Shown: positions 46,578-55,926 of the stretch, one piece after another
Layout: every line of letters begins with the position of its first letter
How positions within the stretch are numbered: position 1 is the stretch's first letter
From: an uncultured bacterium
GTDB lineage: Bacteria; Desulfobacterota_D; UBA1144
NCBI GenBank assembly: GCA_913050325.1
Contig: CAJWZP010000007.1
Span: forward strand, 1 to 59,996
DNA: 59,996 nt
Direction: 5' to 3'
Made by a program: the position numbers and the translations under genes
Notes under the pieces: generated by a model
Told to the model about the DNA's origin: nothing
Seen by the model: the letters and a program-made list of their open reading frames with translations, nothing else
Database searches by the model: none

Positions 46578-47354
46578 ATGTTTATTATTTCTACACTTTT
46601 TTTAATATCATTTATTGTTAGTGTTTTATATCTAATTAGTGGAAAAATAACAATATCTAAAATCTCTAGATTTTTTTTAAAGATTGCTTTAATTGGTCAA
46701 ACCTATTTAATATTAAATGGAAAAATATTGTTAGAATCAAAGACATTTGAAATGAATCTATTTGTTTGTTCATGGATAGTTGGAATTTTTAGCATTTTAA
46801 TAATGAGACCTTTTTTTAAATCACTTTACACTCTTTTCATATCACCAGCCTGCTTTTTACTATCTGTTCCACTGATTTTTATTTCTGATTTAAATGTTGA
46901 GGTATTTTCAAATAAAATTCTAATTTTTCATGTAATGACAAATCTAATATCACACACATTAATTTTAATAGGATCAATAGTATCAATTTTATATATTTAT
47001 CAACATAAAAATATAAAAGAAAAAATAATTAATAAAATAGATAAGCTTCCCAGCCTATCTACGTTAGAAAAAATAATTTTCCTTATTATATGTATTTCAT
47101 TTCCTATAATGACTTTAGGTTTTTCATTGGGATTTATCTTATCTAAAGAACAAATTGGTACGTATTGGTTTGGAACTGTATCCGCAATATCAGTTATATC
47201 TTGGATGATTTTTTTTATTGTAATTCAAATAAAAGCTTTCTTTGGGTTTAGTGGTTTAAAAATTTCTTATTATTGTATAGTTGGTCTTATTTCAATAATT
47301 TTTGGTTATATTGCAATGTACTATCTTGAATTACCATCACACACTTTTTTATAA
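46578..47354 (+). CDS. CcsA/HemX-like cytochrome c assembly membrane protein
   Basis: 258 residues with eight predicted membrane helices. FHVMTNLISHTLILIGSIVSILYIY and the LSTLEKIIFLIICISFPIMTLGF segment resemble the HemX/YpjD branch of the cytochrome c assembly family, in which histidines in the helices handle haem. The full WWD motif of CcmC/CcsA is not present, so function as a haem exporter for c-type cytochromes is uncertain. Confidence 0.75.
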   Translation: MFIISTLFLISFIVSVLYLISGKITISKISRFFLKIALIGQTYLILNGKILLESKTFEMNLFVCSWIVGIFSILIMRPFFKSLYTLFISPACFLLSVPLIFISDLNVEVFSNKILIFHVMTNLISHTLILIGSIVSILYIYQHKNIKEKIINKIDKLPSLSTLEKIIFLIICISFPIMTLGFSLGFILSKEQIGTYWFGTVSAISVISWMIFFIVIQIKAFFGFSGLKISYYCIVGLISIIFGYIAMYYLELPSHTFL

Positions 47355-47359
47355 ATATT

Positions 47360-47393
47360 AATATTGGAGCGGCCAAATGACCGCTCAAATATT
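47360..47393. terminator. Bidirectional terminator between convergent genes
   Basis: GAGCGG (47367-47372) and CCGCTC (47381-47386) pair around an eight-base loop, flanked by AATATT on the left and AAATATT on the right that extend the stem. It lies between the CcsA-like gene and the convergent SDR gene. Confidence 0.65.
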
Positions 47394-47395
47394 AT

Positions 47396-48157
47396 TTAAA
47401 GCATATTATGTCCACCATTTAAACTAATGTTTGAACCTGTAATCCATGATCCAGCAGTTGAACACAAATACATAACAGCTAATGCTACTTCATCAGCATA
47501 TCCGAATCTACCTAATGGAATTTCATCCTTTATGCCTGCTAACAAATCTGCAGGAACACTGTGAAGCATATCAGTTTCAACAAAACCAGGAGATACAGTA
47601 TTAACTCTAATATTATCCTTAGCAAGCTCTCTTGCTAAACTTTTTGTAAATCCATACATACCACTTTTTGTAGCAGCATAGTTTGATTGTCCAATATTTC
47701 CAGTTTCTCCAATAATTGATGAAATAGAAACAATTGAACCAAAACCATTATCTCTCATATGAGGGACACATGCTTTTGACATATTGAATAAAGCACCAAG
47801 GTTAGTATCTATAACCTCTTGCCATTCTTCCTGAGACATTCTACTAAAAGTTATATCTCTGTTGATACCAGCATTATTGACTAAAAAATCAATCTTGCCA
47901 AATTTTGAAATAGCTTCTTCACCTAAAGCTAAACACGCTTCAAAGTCTTTAACATCTGCTTGAACAACTATCGCTTCAGCTCCAAGACCTTCAATTTCTT
48001 CAGCTGTTATTTCAGCTGCTTGCTTATTGCTAACGTAATTTAAAACAAGTTTTGCTCCGGCTTCTGCAAATGCTAAAGCACATTGTTTACCAATACCTCT
48101 AGAGCTACCAGTAACAACAGCAACTTTATCTTTTACGTCATATAACATTTCTAACAT
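47396..48157 (-). CDS. FabG/PhaB-like short-chain dehydrogenase
   Basis: 253 residues. TGSSRGIGK is the NADP-binding motif, NNAG follows, and the catalytic triad sits in SISSIIG and YAATKSGM. Sequence form matches 3-oxoacyl-ACP reductases and acetoacetyl-CoA reductases; the substrate cannot be decided. No other fatty-acid or PHB genes are adjacent. A strong GGGAGGAG site lies before the ATG. Confidence 0.88.
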   Translation of the reverse strand: MLEMLYDVKDKVAVVTGSSRGIGKQCALAFAEAGAKLVLNYVSNKQAAEITAEEIEGLGAEAIVVQADVKDFEACLALGEEAISKFGKIDFLVNNAGINRDITFSRMSQEEWQEVIDTNLGALFNMSKACVPHMRDNGFGSIVSISSIIGETGNIGQSNYAATKSGMYGFTKSLARELAKDNIRVNTVSPGFVETDMLHSVPADLLAGIKDEIPLGRFGYADEVALAVMYLCSTAGSWITGSNISLNGGHNML

Positions 48158-48225
48158 TTCGACTCCTCCCTGAATCAGATTGATTAATTTTATACAAAAA
48201 AAGATTAATTATCCAGATTAATGTG

Positions 48226-48254
48226 TTTACCTAGTGTAAAAACGTCAATATAAT
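48226..48254 (+). promoter_or_regulatory. Promoter of the dapF-like operon, leaderless type
   Basis: TTTACC (48226-48231), 17-base spacer, TATAAT (48249-48254), six bases, ATG at 48261. No Shine-Dalgarno. Confidence 0.55.
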
Positions 48255-48260
48255 AAATAT

Positions 48261-49106
48261 ATGATAAATTTTGTAAAATCACATGGTCTAGGAAACGATT
48301 ATATAGTTATTGATGGAAAAGAGGTTAATTATTCACTGAAAAAGAGAGAAATCATAAGATTATGCAATAGAAACTATGGAATTGGATCAGATGGTATCCT
48401 AATGTTATGCAAAAGTAAAAATGCGGATTTTGGGTTAAAAATATATAATCCTGATGGTAGTCAAGCAGAAAAAAGTGGAAATGGCTTGAGAATTTTCTCA
48501 GCTTTTTTATTTGATCACAAATATGTTAAAAATAAAAAAATAATTTCTATTGAAACAAAAGGTGGGCTAGTAAAAAGCAAATTTATAAAAAAAAATAAAA
48601 ACAAATCCTTTTTCAATGTAGAAATGGGGAATGCTATTTTTTTAAATAATAAAATCCCAGTAAAAATAAAAGATAAAAATAATTCATGTTTAAATAAAGA
48701 AATAAATTTAAAAAATAAGAAATTTATTTTCAATGCTGTCAGTGTTGGTAATCCTCATTGTGTAATTTTTTTAAATAAAATATCAAAAGATTTAGCAAAA
48801 GAGTATGGCCCATTAATTGAAACTCATAGATTCTTTCCAAATAAAATCAATGTTCAATTTGTAAAAATAATAAATAAGTCTACTGTAAATATTGAAATTT
48901 GGGAAAGGGGTGCAGGGTATACTTTAGCTTCTGGTAGTAGTTCTTGTGGAGTAGTGTCTGTTGGATATAAACTTGGTTTACTAAATAGTAACGTTAAAGT
49001 TCAAATGCCAGGTGGAAATCTAAATATTTCAATTGATAATAATTTTAAATTAAAAATGGAAGGTCCAGTAGAAGAAATATGTTCAGGGAAAATACACATA
49101 GATTAA
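48261..49106 (+). CDS. DapF-family protein lacking both catalytic cysteines
   Basis: 281 residues aligned with diaminopimelate epimerase over its whole length: FVKSHGLGNDYIVID, NPDGSQAEKSGNGLR, VGNPHCVIF and WERGAGYTLASGSSSC. The two catalytic cysteines of DapF sit in CGNG and ACGSG; here they are Ser72 (SGNG) and Ser224 (ASGS). The other fold residues and Cys229 remain. The protein may be an epimerase of a serine type, or a relative with another substrate. It ends two bases before mqnX, so the two share a transcript. Confidence 0.85.
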   Translation: MINFVKSHGLGNDYIVIDGKEVNYSLKKREIIRLCNRNYGIGSDGILMLCKSKNADFGLKIYNPDGSQAEKSGNGLRIFSAFLFDHKYVKNKKIISIETKGGLVKSKFIKKNKNKSFFNVEMGNAIFLNNKIPVKIKDKNNSCLNKEINLKNKKFIFNAVSVGNPHCVIFLNKISKDLAKEYGPLIETHRFFPNKINVQFVKIINKSTVNIEIWERGAGYTLASGSSSCGVVSVGYKLGLLNSNVKVQMPGGNLNISIDNNFKLKMEGPVEEICSGKIHID

Positions 49107-49107
49107 A

Positions 49108-50337
49108 ATGTATAAAATTATTGATTGTAAATTTTTGTATTGTCCCAAAAATGGATTATTAGAAAATCAATCTTTAATAATTAAAAATAATAATATCTTT
49201 GATTTTGGTCCATTGGAAAAATTCAAAAAATTAAAATATAAGAGAATAGATCTTAAAAATAGTTTGATAATGCCTGGTTTCGTAAATGCTCATATACATC
49301 TTGAATTAAACTGGGTAAATAAAAAATTAAAAAAATTTAATAATTTTCCTGGTTGGCTTGAGCAAATAATATATCTGAAGAAAATGATGTTAGAAAAAAA
49401 TTTAATTTTAAAATCGGTAAAGGACAGTATTAAATGTTCCTTTCAGAGTGGTGTCACAACTGTCGGACAAATAAGTTCATATAAAGGAATTGATATTCCA
49501 ATAATAAAAAAAAGTAATATTAGATGTGGATATTTTTTTGAAATAGCAAATTCAAATATAAATAACTTCCAAAATGATTTAAAAAAAATTAATAGTATTT
49601 TAAAAGAAAATGAACTAATAAATCTTATGATTTTTCCACATTCAATATATTCACTTAATACTTCATCATGGGAAAAAATAAAAAAAAATGCAAAAAAATT
49701 CAATATTCATATAGGAACTCATCTTTCAGAAAGTTATGATGAAATAAAATTTATTCAAAATAAAAAAAATAGATTTGATAGTAAGATTTTTAAATTAATT
49801 TCTACGCAGCCAAATGTAAAAAGAAAAAATAATATTACCCCCCTAGGATATCTAAAAAATTTAAAAATTTTAGCTAATAAACCTACCCTAGTTCACATGA
49901 ATAATATAAATAATAACGATAAAAAAATTATTATGAATAAAAATCTTCCAATAACTATTTGTCCAAGGAGTAACATTTTTTTAAAAGAAAAAATGCCTGA
50001 TTTAAAATTTTATTTAGAGTATAAAAATACAGCCTTAGGTACGGATGGTCTATCAAGTAATAAAGATTTGGATTTTCTAAATGAAATAAAATTTTTATAT
50101 AAAGAATGCAAAAAATTGAAAATTTCAAATCTTGAGGAAAAGATATTAAATATTGCTACACTAGGTGGTGCAAAAAATTTAAAACTAGATGATAAAATTG
50201 GAACATTAGAAAAAAATAAATTCGCCGATATAATAGGATTTAAAATAGAGAATAAGAATCCACTAAAAACAATCTTTAAACATGGTAGAAAAAACTTAAA
50301 ATTTCTCATGATTAATGGAAAAATTAAGATGTTGTGA
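49108..50337 (+). CDS. mqnX: Aminodeoxyfutalosine deaminase (amidohydrolase)
   Basis: 409 residues of the MtaD/SsnA/TrzN amidohydrolase superfamily. Zinc ligands are H62 and H64 (NAHIHLE), the GTHLSES helix, and the Asp in LGTDGLSSN. In genomes that use the futalosine route this family deaminates aminodeoxyfutalosine to futalosine. MqnD and MqnA lie directly on the other side, which favours that over 5-methylthioadenosine deaminase. Its end overlaps the convergent mqnD by 14 bases. Confidence 0.85.
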   Translation: MYKIIDCKFLYCPKNGLLENQSLIIKNNNIFDFGPLEKFKKLKYKRIDLKNSLIMPGFVNAHIHLELNWVNKKLKKFNNFPGWLEQIIYLKKMMLEKNLILKSVKDSIKCSFQSGVTTVGQISSYKGIDIPIIKKSNIRCGYFFEIANSNINNFQNDLKKINSILKENELINLMIFPHSIYSLNTSSWEKIKKNAKKFNIHIGTHLSESYDEIKFIQNKKNRFDSKIFKLISTQPNVKRKNNITPLGYLKNLKILANKPTLVHMNNINNNDKKIIMNKNLPITICPRSNIFLKEKMPDLKFYLEYKNTALGTDGLSSNKDLDFLNEIKFLYKECKKLKISNLEEKILNIATLGGAKNLKLDDKIGTLEKNKFADIIGFKIENKNPLKTIFKHGRKNLKFLMINGKIKML

Positions 50338-51163
50338 TAATGTCTAATTTGGGCTCAAAATCAATTAAACCTTTCTCTAAAGCTCTATTGTAAAAAAATT
50401 TTAGTCCATTTATTCCTCTAGTATTAATATCTAATGTATCAGAATTTACATACATTAATACAAACTCCTTTGCAATTTCTCTAGATACACCTCTTCCAAA
50501 TTTCATAGAATAATCTAATGCTTCATCAATATTAGTTAGTGCATATTTAATACTCGATTTAATCATCTGAGAAATTTCAAGTTGGTCTTCAAGTTCAAGA
50601 TCTCTTCTTACAACATTTAAACCTAATGGCATAGGAAATTTACAATCATCATTCCATAATTTTGGAATATCCAAAATAATCTTTAGACCAAGATCATCAT
50701 AAGTAATTTGACCTTCATGAATAATTAATCCTGCATCAATATCACCATCTTCTAATGCAGGAATAACACTATCAAAATCTAACTCGATAAATTCCGCATC
50801 GTTACAATATAATTTCAATAGTAAAAAAGCTGACGTCAATTTACCTGGAATACCAATTTTTGTAGAAGATGTTATATCTATTTTTTCTTTTGAAACAACT
50901 ATCGGCCCATAGTTATCTCCCATTGATGCTCCGCAGTCCATTATCCTGTAATCTTTTTGAATTTTAAGATAAGCATTTGCCGAAACTGCGGTAGTATCGA
51001 GCTCTTTATTTATAGCCATTTTATTTAAAGACTGAATATCTTTTATTATATGTTTAAATTCAAATTTTTTTGATGTGATAATATTTTGGGTTATGGCATA
51101 AAACATAAAAGCGTCATCTGCATCAGGACTATGGCCTAGTGAAATAATTTTTTTTAAACTCAT
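50324..51163 (-). CDS. mqnD: 1,4-dihydroxy-6-naphthoate synthase
   Basis: 279 residues. SLGHSPDADDAFMFYAI is the MqnD N-terminal signature. VSANAYLKI, then SGASMGDNYGPIVV-like text (CGASMGDNYGPIVV) and DAGLIIHEGQITY follow, as in periplasmic-binding-protein-like folds. It releases the naphthoate unit of menaquinone from cyclic dehypoxanthine futalosine. 56 bases separate it from mqnA. Confidence 0.93.
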   Translation of the reverse strand: MSLKKIISLGHSPDADDAFMFYAITQNIITSKKFEFKHIIKDIQSLNKMAINKELDTTAVSANAYLKIQKDYRIMDCGASMGDNYGPIVVSKEKIDITSSTKIGIPGKLTSAFLLLKLYCNDAEFIELDFDSVIPALEDGDIDAGLIIHEGQITYDDLGLKIILDIPKLWNDDCKFPMPLGLNVVRRDLELEDQLEISQMIKSSIKYALTNIDEALDYSMKFGRGVSREIAKEFVLMYVNSDTLDINTRGINGLKFFYNRALEKGLIDFEPKLDIITTS

Positions 51164-51219
51164 TAAATTACAAATTTATAACCTTTTTTTAAAATAATAT
51201 TATAATATGATTAGTAAAG

Positions 51220-52011
51220 TTAACCGTTAAAAACATTTCTTTCAATTTCAATAATATTTCTTGCTAGTTTCATATATAAATCTATGCCTTCTTTATGTTT
51301 TTTAGAAAATTCATAAACTATTCTTTCACTTAAGTATTTCTCTATTATTTTTTTTTCAAGGTTAATAAGCTTATTTTCATAAATATTTTCAACTATATTA
51401 TTAATATTTTTAATTCCATCATTATATGAATTTTCTAAATTTTTTATCAAAATACTATTTGGCTTTTCAATATAATTATAGGATGCAAAAGTAAAAGGTA
51501 AATTAGTTTCATTAAACCAAATTTCACCTAAATCATAGATTTTTAAACCTATTGGAGAAGCATAAGTAATTTCTAAACCTAAGTCACCTATAACAACATA
51601 GCCAGAGTTATTTTCGATTTTAATATTTTTAGATGGCGAGAAAGTCTTCAGGTTAGGAGCTAAATCTAAAAATTCATTAAAAATAATTCTAGTAAGAAGA
51701 TTTGAACTTTTTGATCTAGTATCTAAATAAAGATTTTCAATATTCTTAAGTTCAGTATTGGAAATTAGAATAACACTATCAACTTTACCAATCGAACTAA
51801 TACATTTATTTTCTAGTGAATAAATTGAACTATTTTCAATATGATCGGCAATTGGTAGTAAACTTAGGTTAACTTTTTCTTTTTTTAAAAGGTTTAATAA
51901 ATTTGATGGAACAGAATAAAGAAGTTTTAAAGAACTCGAATCTATTGCATAATTTAGTGGATGACAATTAATAAAAGGTACTGTTCCCAAAATTTTTTTC
52001 ATTTTAATCAT
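51220..52011 (-). CDS. mqnA: Chorismate dehydratase
   Basis: About 263 residues, MqnA fold. GTVPFINCHPLNYAID is the family start, and SNLLTRIIFNEF and YVVIGDLGLEI follow. MqnA turns chorismate into 3-[(1-carboxyvinyl)oxy]benzoate, the first step of the futalosine pathway. The start is uncertain between an ATG at 52011 (overlapping the dGTPase stop) and another ATG nine bases on; a TTG stands just before the first. Confidence 0.92.
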   Translation of the reverse strand: MIKMKKILGTVPFINCHPLNYAIDSSSLKLLYSVPSNLLNLLKKEKVNLSLLPIADHIENSSIYSLENKCISSIGKVDSVILISNTELKNIENLYLDTRSKSSNLLTRIIFNEFLDLAPNLKTFSPSKNIKIENNSGYVVIGDLGLEITYASPIGLKIYDLGEIWFNETNLPFTFASYNYIEKPNSILIKNLENSYNDGIKNINNIVENIYENKLINLEKKIIEKYLSERIVYEFSKKHKEGIDLYMKLARNIIEIERNVFNG

Positions 52012-53044
52012 CAAAGCTCTTTAATGACCATTTTTTAGGCATATAAAGAGTCTTGTGAATCTCCATTGCAAACTCGTCTGTCATACCCGCTATAAAATCT
52101 AATACATTTAGCGAATGTTCGTAATTCTTAATAGAATAAAATTCACCCAGTTTTTTTGGATTTTCTATAAAAAACTTATACAAATCAGTCAATATTCCTT
52201 TTGCTTTATCAAAATTATGTTTTAATTTTTTATGAAAATAAACTTTTTGAAATAAAAAATCTCTCATACGATTTAAATTCTTCTCCATAGTATTAGATAT
52301 AACTACTTTTTTATAATTATTTTTAATTGTTTCATTAATTGTATCCGTAACTACCTTTGAAATTCTTTCAGAGTGTGAAGTACCAAAAAATTTCAATAAT
52401 TTTAATGGGACATCACTTTCTTTTATCAGGGATGCCCTTAGTGCATCATCAAGATCATGAGTAAAGTATGCAAAAATATCTGATAACCTAACCACTTGTC
52501 CCTCCAGAGTAGCTATTTTAATTCTTGAATTTATTATTGGCCCTCTACCTTTTGAATGCTTTGAGATACCATCTTTCACTTCAAATGTTAGATTTAAGCC
52601 CGATCCATTATTTTCTAAAAATTCAACAATTCGTAAACTATGCATATAATGCTTAAAACCACCTTTATGAATGTCATTAAGTGCTTGTTCTCCTGCATGA
52701 CCAAATGGGGTATGTCCTAAATCATGACCTAATGATATTGCTTCGGTTAAATCTTCATTTAACGATAATGATCTTGATATTGTTCTCGCAATTTGAGAAA
52801 CTTCTAATACATGAGTTAGCCTGGTTCTAAAATGATCACCGTATGGAGCAAGAAACACTTGAGTTTTATCCTTAAGTCTTCTAAAAGATTTTGAATGAAT
52901 TATTCTGTCTCTATCTCTTTGAAAATCCGTTCGAAGTAAACATTTTTTTTCTCTTTTAACCCTTCCCTTTGAATTTGAACTCAAAGATGCAAATTCACAT
53001 AAAATTTGTTTTTCTTTTGTTTCAATTTTTTCACGAATATTCAT
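52004..53044 (-). CDS. Deoxyguanosine triphosphate triphosphohydrolase-like protein
   Basis: 346 residues from the ATG at 53044, which has AGGA eight bases upstream and begins one base after the hisF stop. A longer start at 53068 would lie inside hisF. The HD metal motif is SLGHDLGHTPFGHAGE, with the distal Asp in FTHDLDDALRAS. Such enzymes cut dNTPs to nucleosides and tripolyphosphate. The substrate range is unknown. Confidence 0.9.
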   Translation of the reverse strand: MNIREKIETKEKQILCEFASLSSNSKGRVKREKKCLLRTDFQRDRDRIIHSKSFRRLKDKTQVFLAPYGDHFRTRLTHVLEVSQIARTISRSLSLNEDLTEAISLGHDLGHTPFGHAGEQALNDIHKGGFKHYMHSLRIVEFLENNGSGLNLTFEVKDGISKHSKGRGPIINSRIKIATLEGQVVRLSDIFAYFTHDLDDALRASLIKESDVPLKLLKFFGTSHSERISKVVTDTINETIKNNYKKVVISNTMEKNLNRMRDFLFQKVYFHKKLKHNFDKAKGILTDLYKFFIENPKKLGEFYSIKNYEHSLNVLDFIAGMTDEFAMEIHKTLYMPKKWSLKSFDD

Positions 53045-53045
53045 A

Positions 53046-53804
53046 CTATGTCCTAACTGAAATGCCACAGTCTAATAGGTAATCTTTTACTTCTTTAATT
53101 GTATACTTTCCAAAATGAAATATTGATGCACATAGGGCGGCGTCTGCTTTACCTTGATTAAAAACATCTCTAATATGGCTTAATTCTCCTGCACCTCCAG
53201 ATGCAATAATAGGTATTTTAATCCAATTATTTAAAATCTTTAAAATCTCAATATCATATCCTTTTTTTGTTCCATCTTTATCCATTGAGGTTAACAATAT
53301 TTCTCCTGCACCATATGATTCCATCTTTTTGATCCAATCAATTGCATCAAGCCCAGTTGGAGTTCTCCCTCCATGTGTATAAACTTCCCAACTGTCAAAA
53401 CTAACCTTCTTAATATCAATTGCTACTACAGTACATTGAGACCCAAATTTTCTTGCTGATTTTTTTACAAGATCAGGATTATTTACCGCAGCAGTATTTA
53501 TTGAAACTTTATCTGCACCTGCTAAAAGCAAACTTCTTATATCGTCAATCTTTCTTATACCACCACCAACTGTTAAAGGAACAAAAACATTATCAGCTGC
53601 TTTTTCTATTGTATTAATTATTGTTGACCTATTCTCATTCGAGGCAGTAATATCTAAAAATGTAATCTCATCAGCACCTTGAAGACTGTATGATTTAGCA
53701 ACCTCAACAGGATCGCCCGCATCAGTAAGATTTTTAAAATTTATTCCTTTTACAACTCTTCCTTTGTCTAAATCAAGACAAGGTATAATTCTTTTAGCTA
53801 GCAT
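53046..53804 (-). CDS. hisF: Imidazole glycerol phosphate synthase subunit HisF
   Basis: 252 residues, TIM barrel. [19 protein letters not shown] is the family start with the catalytic Asp, [10 protein letters not shown] and KVSINTAAV bind phosphate, and [13 protein letters not shown] holds the second catalytic Asp. It makes imidazole glycerol phosphate and AICAR. Overlaps hisA by 11 bases; hisH is not in the window. Confidence 0.96.
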   Translation of the reverse strand: MLAKRIIPCLDLDKGRVVKGINFKNLTDAGDPVEVAKSYSLQGADEITFLDITASNENRSTIINTIEKAADNVFVPLTVGGGIRKIDDIRSLLLAGADKVSINTAAVNNPDLVKKSARKFGSQCTVVAIDIKKVSFDSWEVYTHGGRTPTGLDAIDWIKKMESYGAGEILLTSMDKDGTKKGYDIEILKILNNWIKIPIIASGGAGELSHIRDVFNQGKADAALCASIFHFGKYTIKEVKDYLLDCGISVRT

Positions 53805-54522
53805 CTTGGTAAATTAGTATACATTTTTTTAAATTTAATTTTTCTTCGTAAAGAGATTTGCCAAGAATGACACCAAATATTTTTTCATTTTCCATATTTT
53901 TAATAATTTTTAAATCGTCCTCACTTCTCACCCCACCAGAAACTACTAAAGGAATCGAAGAATATTTCAAATACTCATTAACTAGATCAATATTAAATCC
54001 TTCTAATGTTCCATCTCTATCAACTGAAGTTAATATAATTAGACTTAATTCTTTAGGTAGTTTGGCTAATGCATCTTTGAGTGTAACTTGCATTTTTTGA
54101 TTCCACCCTTGAATTGCTACTTTTCCTTCTTTTATATCTAAACCAACTGAAATATTATGAGGATATTTTTTCAATGCTTCTTTTAAAAAGTTAGGGTCTT
54201 TAAAAGCAGATGTTCCTAAAATCACTCTTTTAATTCCTAATTTTAAATATGAATCAATAGTTTCAATATTTCTGATTCCACCACCAATTTGTAAATCACA
54301 TTTAACACTTGAAGATATATCTTTAATGACATCATAATTACTACTTTTCCCATCTAAAGCTCCATCTAAATCAACTAAGTGTATTAGAGATGCACCATAA
54401 GACTCCCATTTTAGTGCAATATCTTTTGGACTGTCAGAATATATCTTTTTTTTGTTAAAATCACCTTTGTATAATCTGACGCATTTTTTATCTTTTATAT
54501 CAATTGCTGGAATTAAAATCAT
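53794..54522 (-). CDS. hisA: Phosphoribosylformimino-AICAR-phosphate isomerase HisA
   Basis: 242 residues. [20 protein letters not shown] is the HisA start with the catalytic Asp, LQIGGGIRN and VILGTSAF are phosphate sites, and [11 protein letters not shown] follows. It does the Amadori step of histidine synthesis. First gene of the hisA-hisF-dGTPase-mqnA-mqnD transcript, a mix of pathways. Confidence 0.96.
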   Translation of the reverse strand: MILIPAIDIKDKKCVRLYKGDFNKKKIYSDSPKDIALKWESYGASLIHLVDLDGALDGKSSNYDVIKDISSSVKCDLQIGGGIRNIETIDSYLKLGIKRVILGTSAFKDPNFLKEALKKYPHNISVGLDIKEGKVAIQGWNQKMQVTLKDALAKLPKELSLIILTSVDRDGTLEGFNIDLVNEYLKYSSIPLVVSGGVRSEDDLKIIKNMENEKIFGVILGKSLYEEKLNLKKCILIYQDAS

Positions 54523-54532
54523 TATCTATCAT

Positions 54533-54561
54533 TTTACAAAAATAAATTAATAAATTAAATT
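54533..54561 (+). promoter_or_regulatory. Promoter of the EVE gene, leaderless type
   Basis: TTTACA (54533-54538), 17-base spacer, TAAATT (54556-54561), seven bases, ATG at 54569. No Shine-Dalgarno. It lies in the divergent gap with hisA. Confidence 0.5.
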
Positions 54562-54568
54562 AAAATTT

Positions 54569-54979
54569 ATGAAGTATTGGTTAGTCAAATCAGAACCCTA
54601 CAAATATTCTTGGCAAATGATGGTAAAAGATAAGACTACATATTGGGATGGAGTCAGAAACTATCAAGCTAGAAACAACCTAAAATCTATGAAAAAAGGT
54701 GATAAAGTCCTTTTTTATCATAGTAATGAAGGAAAAGAAATCGTTGGCTTAACAAAAGTTGTTAAAGAATTTTATCAAGATCCAACAACTGATGATGACA
54801 AATGGGTAGTTGTTGATTTAAAAGCTGTCAAAACATTAAAAAGAGCTATTTCTTTAAAAGAAATAAAAAGTGATAATAAACTTAAGGATATTTCATTAAT
54901 AAAGCAATCAAGATTATCAGTGATGGAAATTAAAAAAGAACATTTTGAATATATAATAGATAAATCAGATGAAACATGA
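54569..54979 (+). CDS. EVE-domain protein
   Basis: 136 residues, one EVE (PUA-like) domain: YWLVKSEPYKYSW at the start, YWDGVRNYQARNNLKSMKKGDKVLFYHS in the middle. EVE domains of the YTH/PUA group bind modified bases in RNA or DNA; the ligand here is unknown. It overlaps meaB by 11 bases, so it leads the operon EVE-MeaB-RNase G. Confidence 0.92.
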   Translation: MKYWLVKSEPYKYSWQMMVKDKTTYWDGVRNYQARNNLKSMKKGDKVLFYHSNEGKEIVGLTKVVKEFYQDPTTDDDKWVVVDLKAVKTLKRAISLKEIKSDNKLKDISLIKQSRLSVMEIKKEHFEYIIDKSDET

Positions 54980-55925
54980 TGAAAAGAAATTAATATCGGG
55001 TATCAATAGTGGTTCAAGAGTATCTCTATCAAGACTAATAAGCTTGGTAGAAAGTGATAAGTCAGCAATTTTTAGAATTTCTGACTCCTTAAAGAGAAAG
55101 GATAATGATACTTACGTAGTTGGTATCACAGGTCCTCCTGGAGCAGGAAAAAGTACTTTAACAAACAGACTAATTCAAAATTTGAGAAAAAATAATAAAT
55201 CTGTTGCTGTTTTAGCTGTTGATCCAAGTAGTCCATTTACAGGTGGAGCAGTTTTAGGTGATAGAATTAGAATGCAAGAGCACGCTTTAGATGATGGAGT
55301 TTTTATTCGTAGTATTGGCAGTCGTGGTGATCTTGGAGGTTTATCAAGTGCCACATCAGCAATAATAAAATTATTTGATACATTTGGAATTGATGTAATT
55401 TTAATTGAAACTGTTGGTGTTGGACAAACAGAATTAGATATTATTAAAATTTCTGATTGTGTACTAGTAACTCTGGTTCCTGAAGCCGGTGATGGAGTTC
55501 AAGCAATGAAAGCAGGTTTGATGGAAATTGGAGATATTTTTATAGTAAATAAGGCAGATAGAGGAGGAGCTGAAAAGTTAGCTCGCGAAGTCGATTATAT
55601 GATCTCTTTAAAACATAGTGAAAATAATTGGTCTACTAAAGTTATTTTAGCGGAAGCAGAAAATGATGTTGGAACCAAAGAAATAATTAGCGAGATTGAA
55701 AAATTTAAAAATTTTGAAATACAGAGGGACTTACTTGATAAAAAAAGAGTAAAAAGAAAGTTATCTGAAGTAGAAACATTAATATTCCAAAAAATGAAGT
55801 TCGAACTAGAAAATATTAAGGATAATAAAAAAGTTAAAAATATTATGTTAGATGTTGAAACATCAAAAATTGAACCAGAAAAAGCTGTTAATATGATTTT
55901 TAAACTTTTTAAAGAAAGTTTATAA
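54969..55925 (+). CDS. meaB: Methylmalonyl-CoA mutase-associated GTPase MeaB
   Basis: 318 residues, G3E-family GTPase: Walker A GPPGAGKST, switch and SRGDLGGLSSATS, and ETVGVGQTE with NKAD as the guanine motif. MeaB protects and loads the B12 of methylmalonyl-CoA mutase. The mutase B12 subunit is at 29953 and the epimerase at 57353, so pathway genes are scattered over 28 kb. Confidence 0.94.
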   Translation: MKHDEKKLISGINSGSRVSLSRLISLVESDKSAIFRISDSLKRKDNDTYVVGITGPPGAGKSTLTNRLIQNLRKNNKSVAVLAVDPSSPFTGGAVLGDRIRMQEHALDDGVFIRSIGSRGDLGGLSSATSAIIKLFDTFGIDVILIETVGVGQTELDIIKISDCVLVTLVPEAGDGVQAMKAGLMEIGDIFIVNKADRGGAEKLAREVDYMISLKHSENNWSTKVILAEAENDVGTKEIISEIEKFKNFEIQRDLLDKKRVKRKLSEVETLIFQKMKFELENIKDNKKVKNIMLDVETSKIEPEKAVNMIFKLFKESL

Positions 55926-55926
55926 A

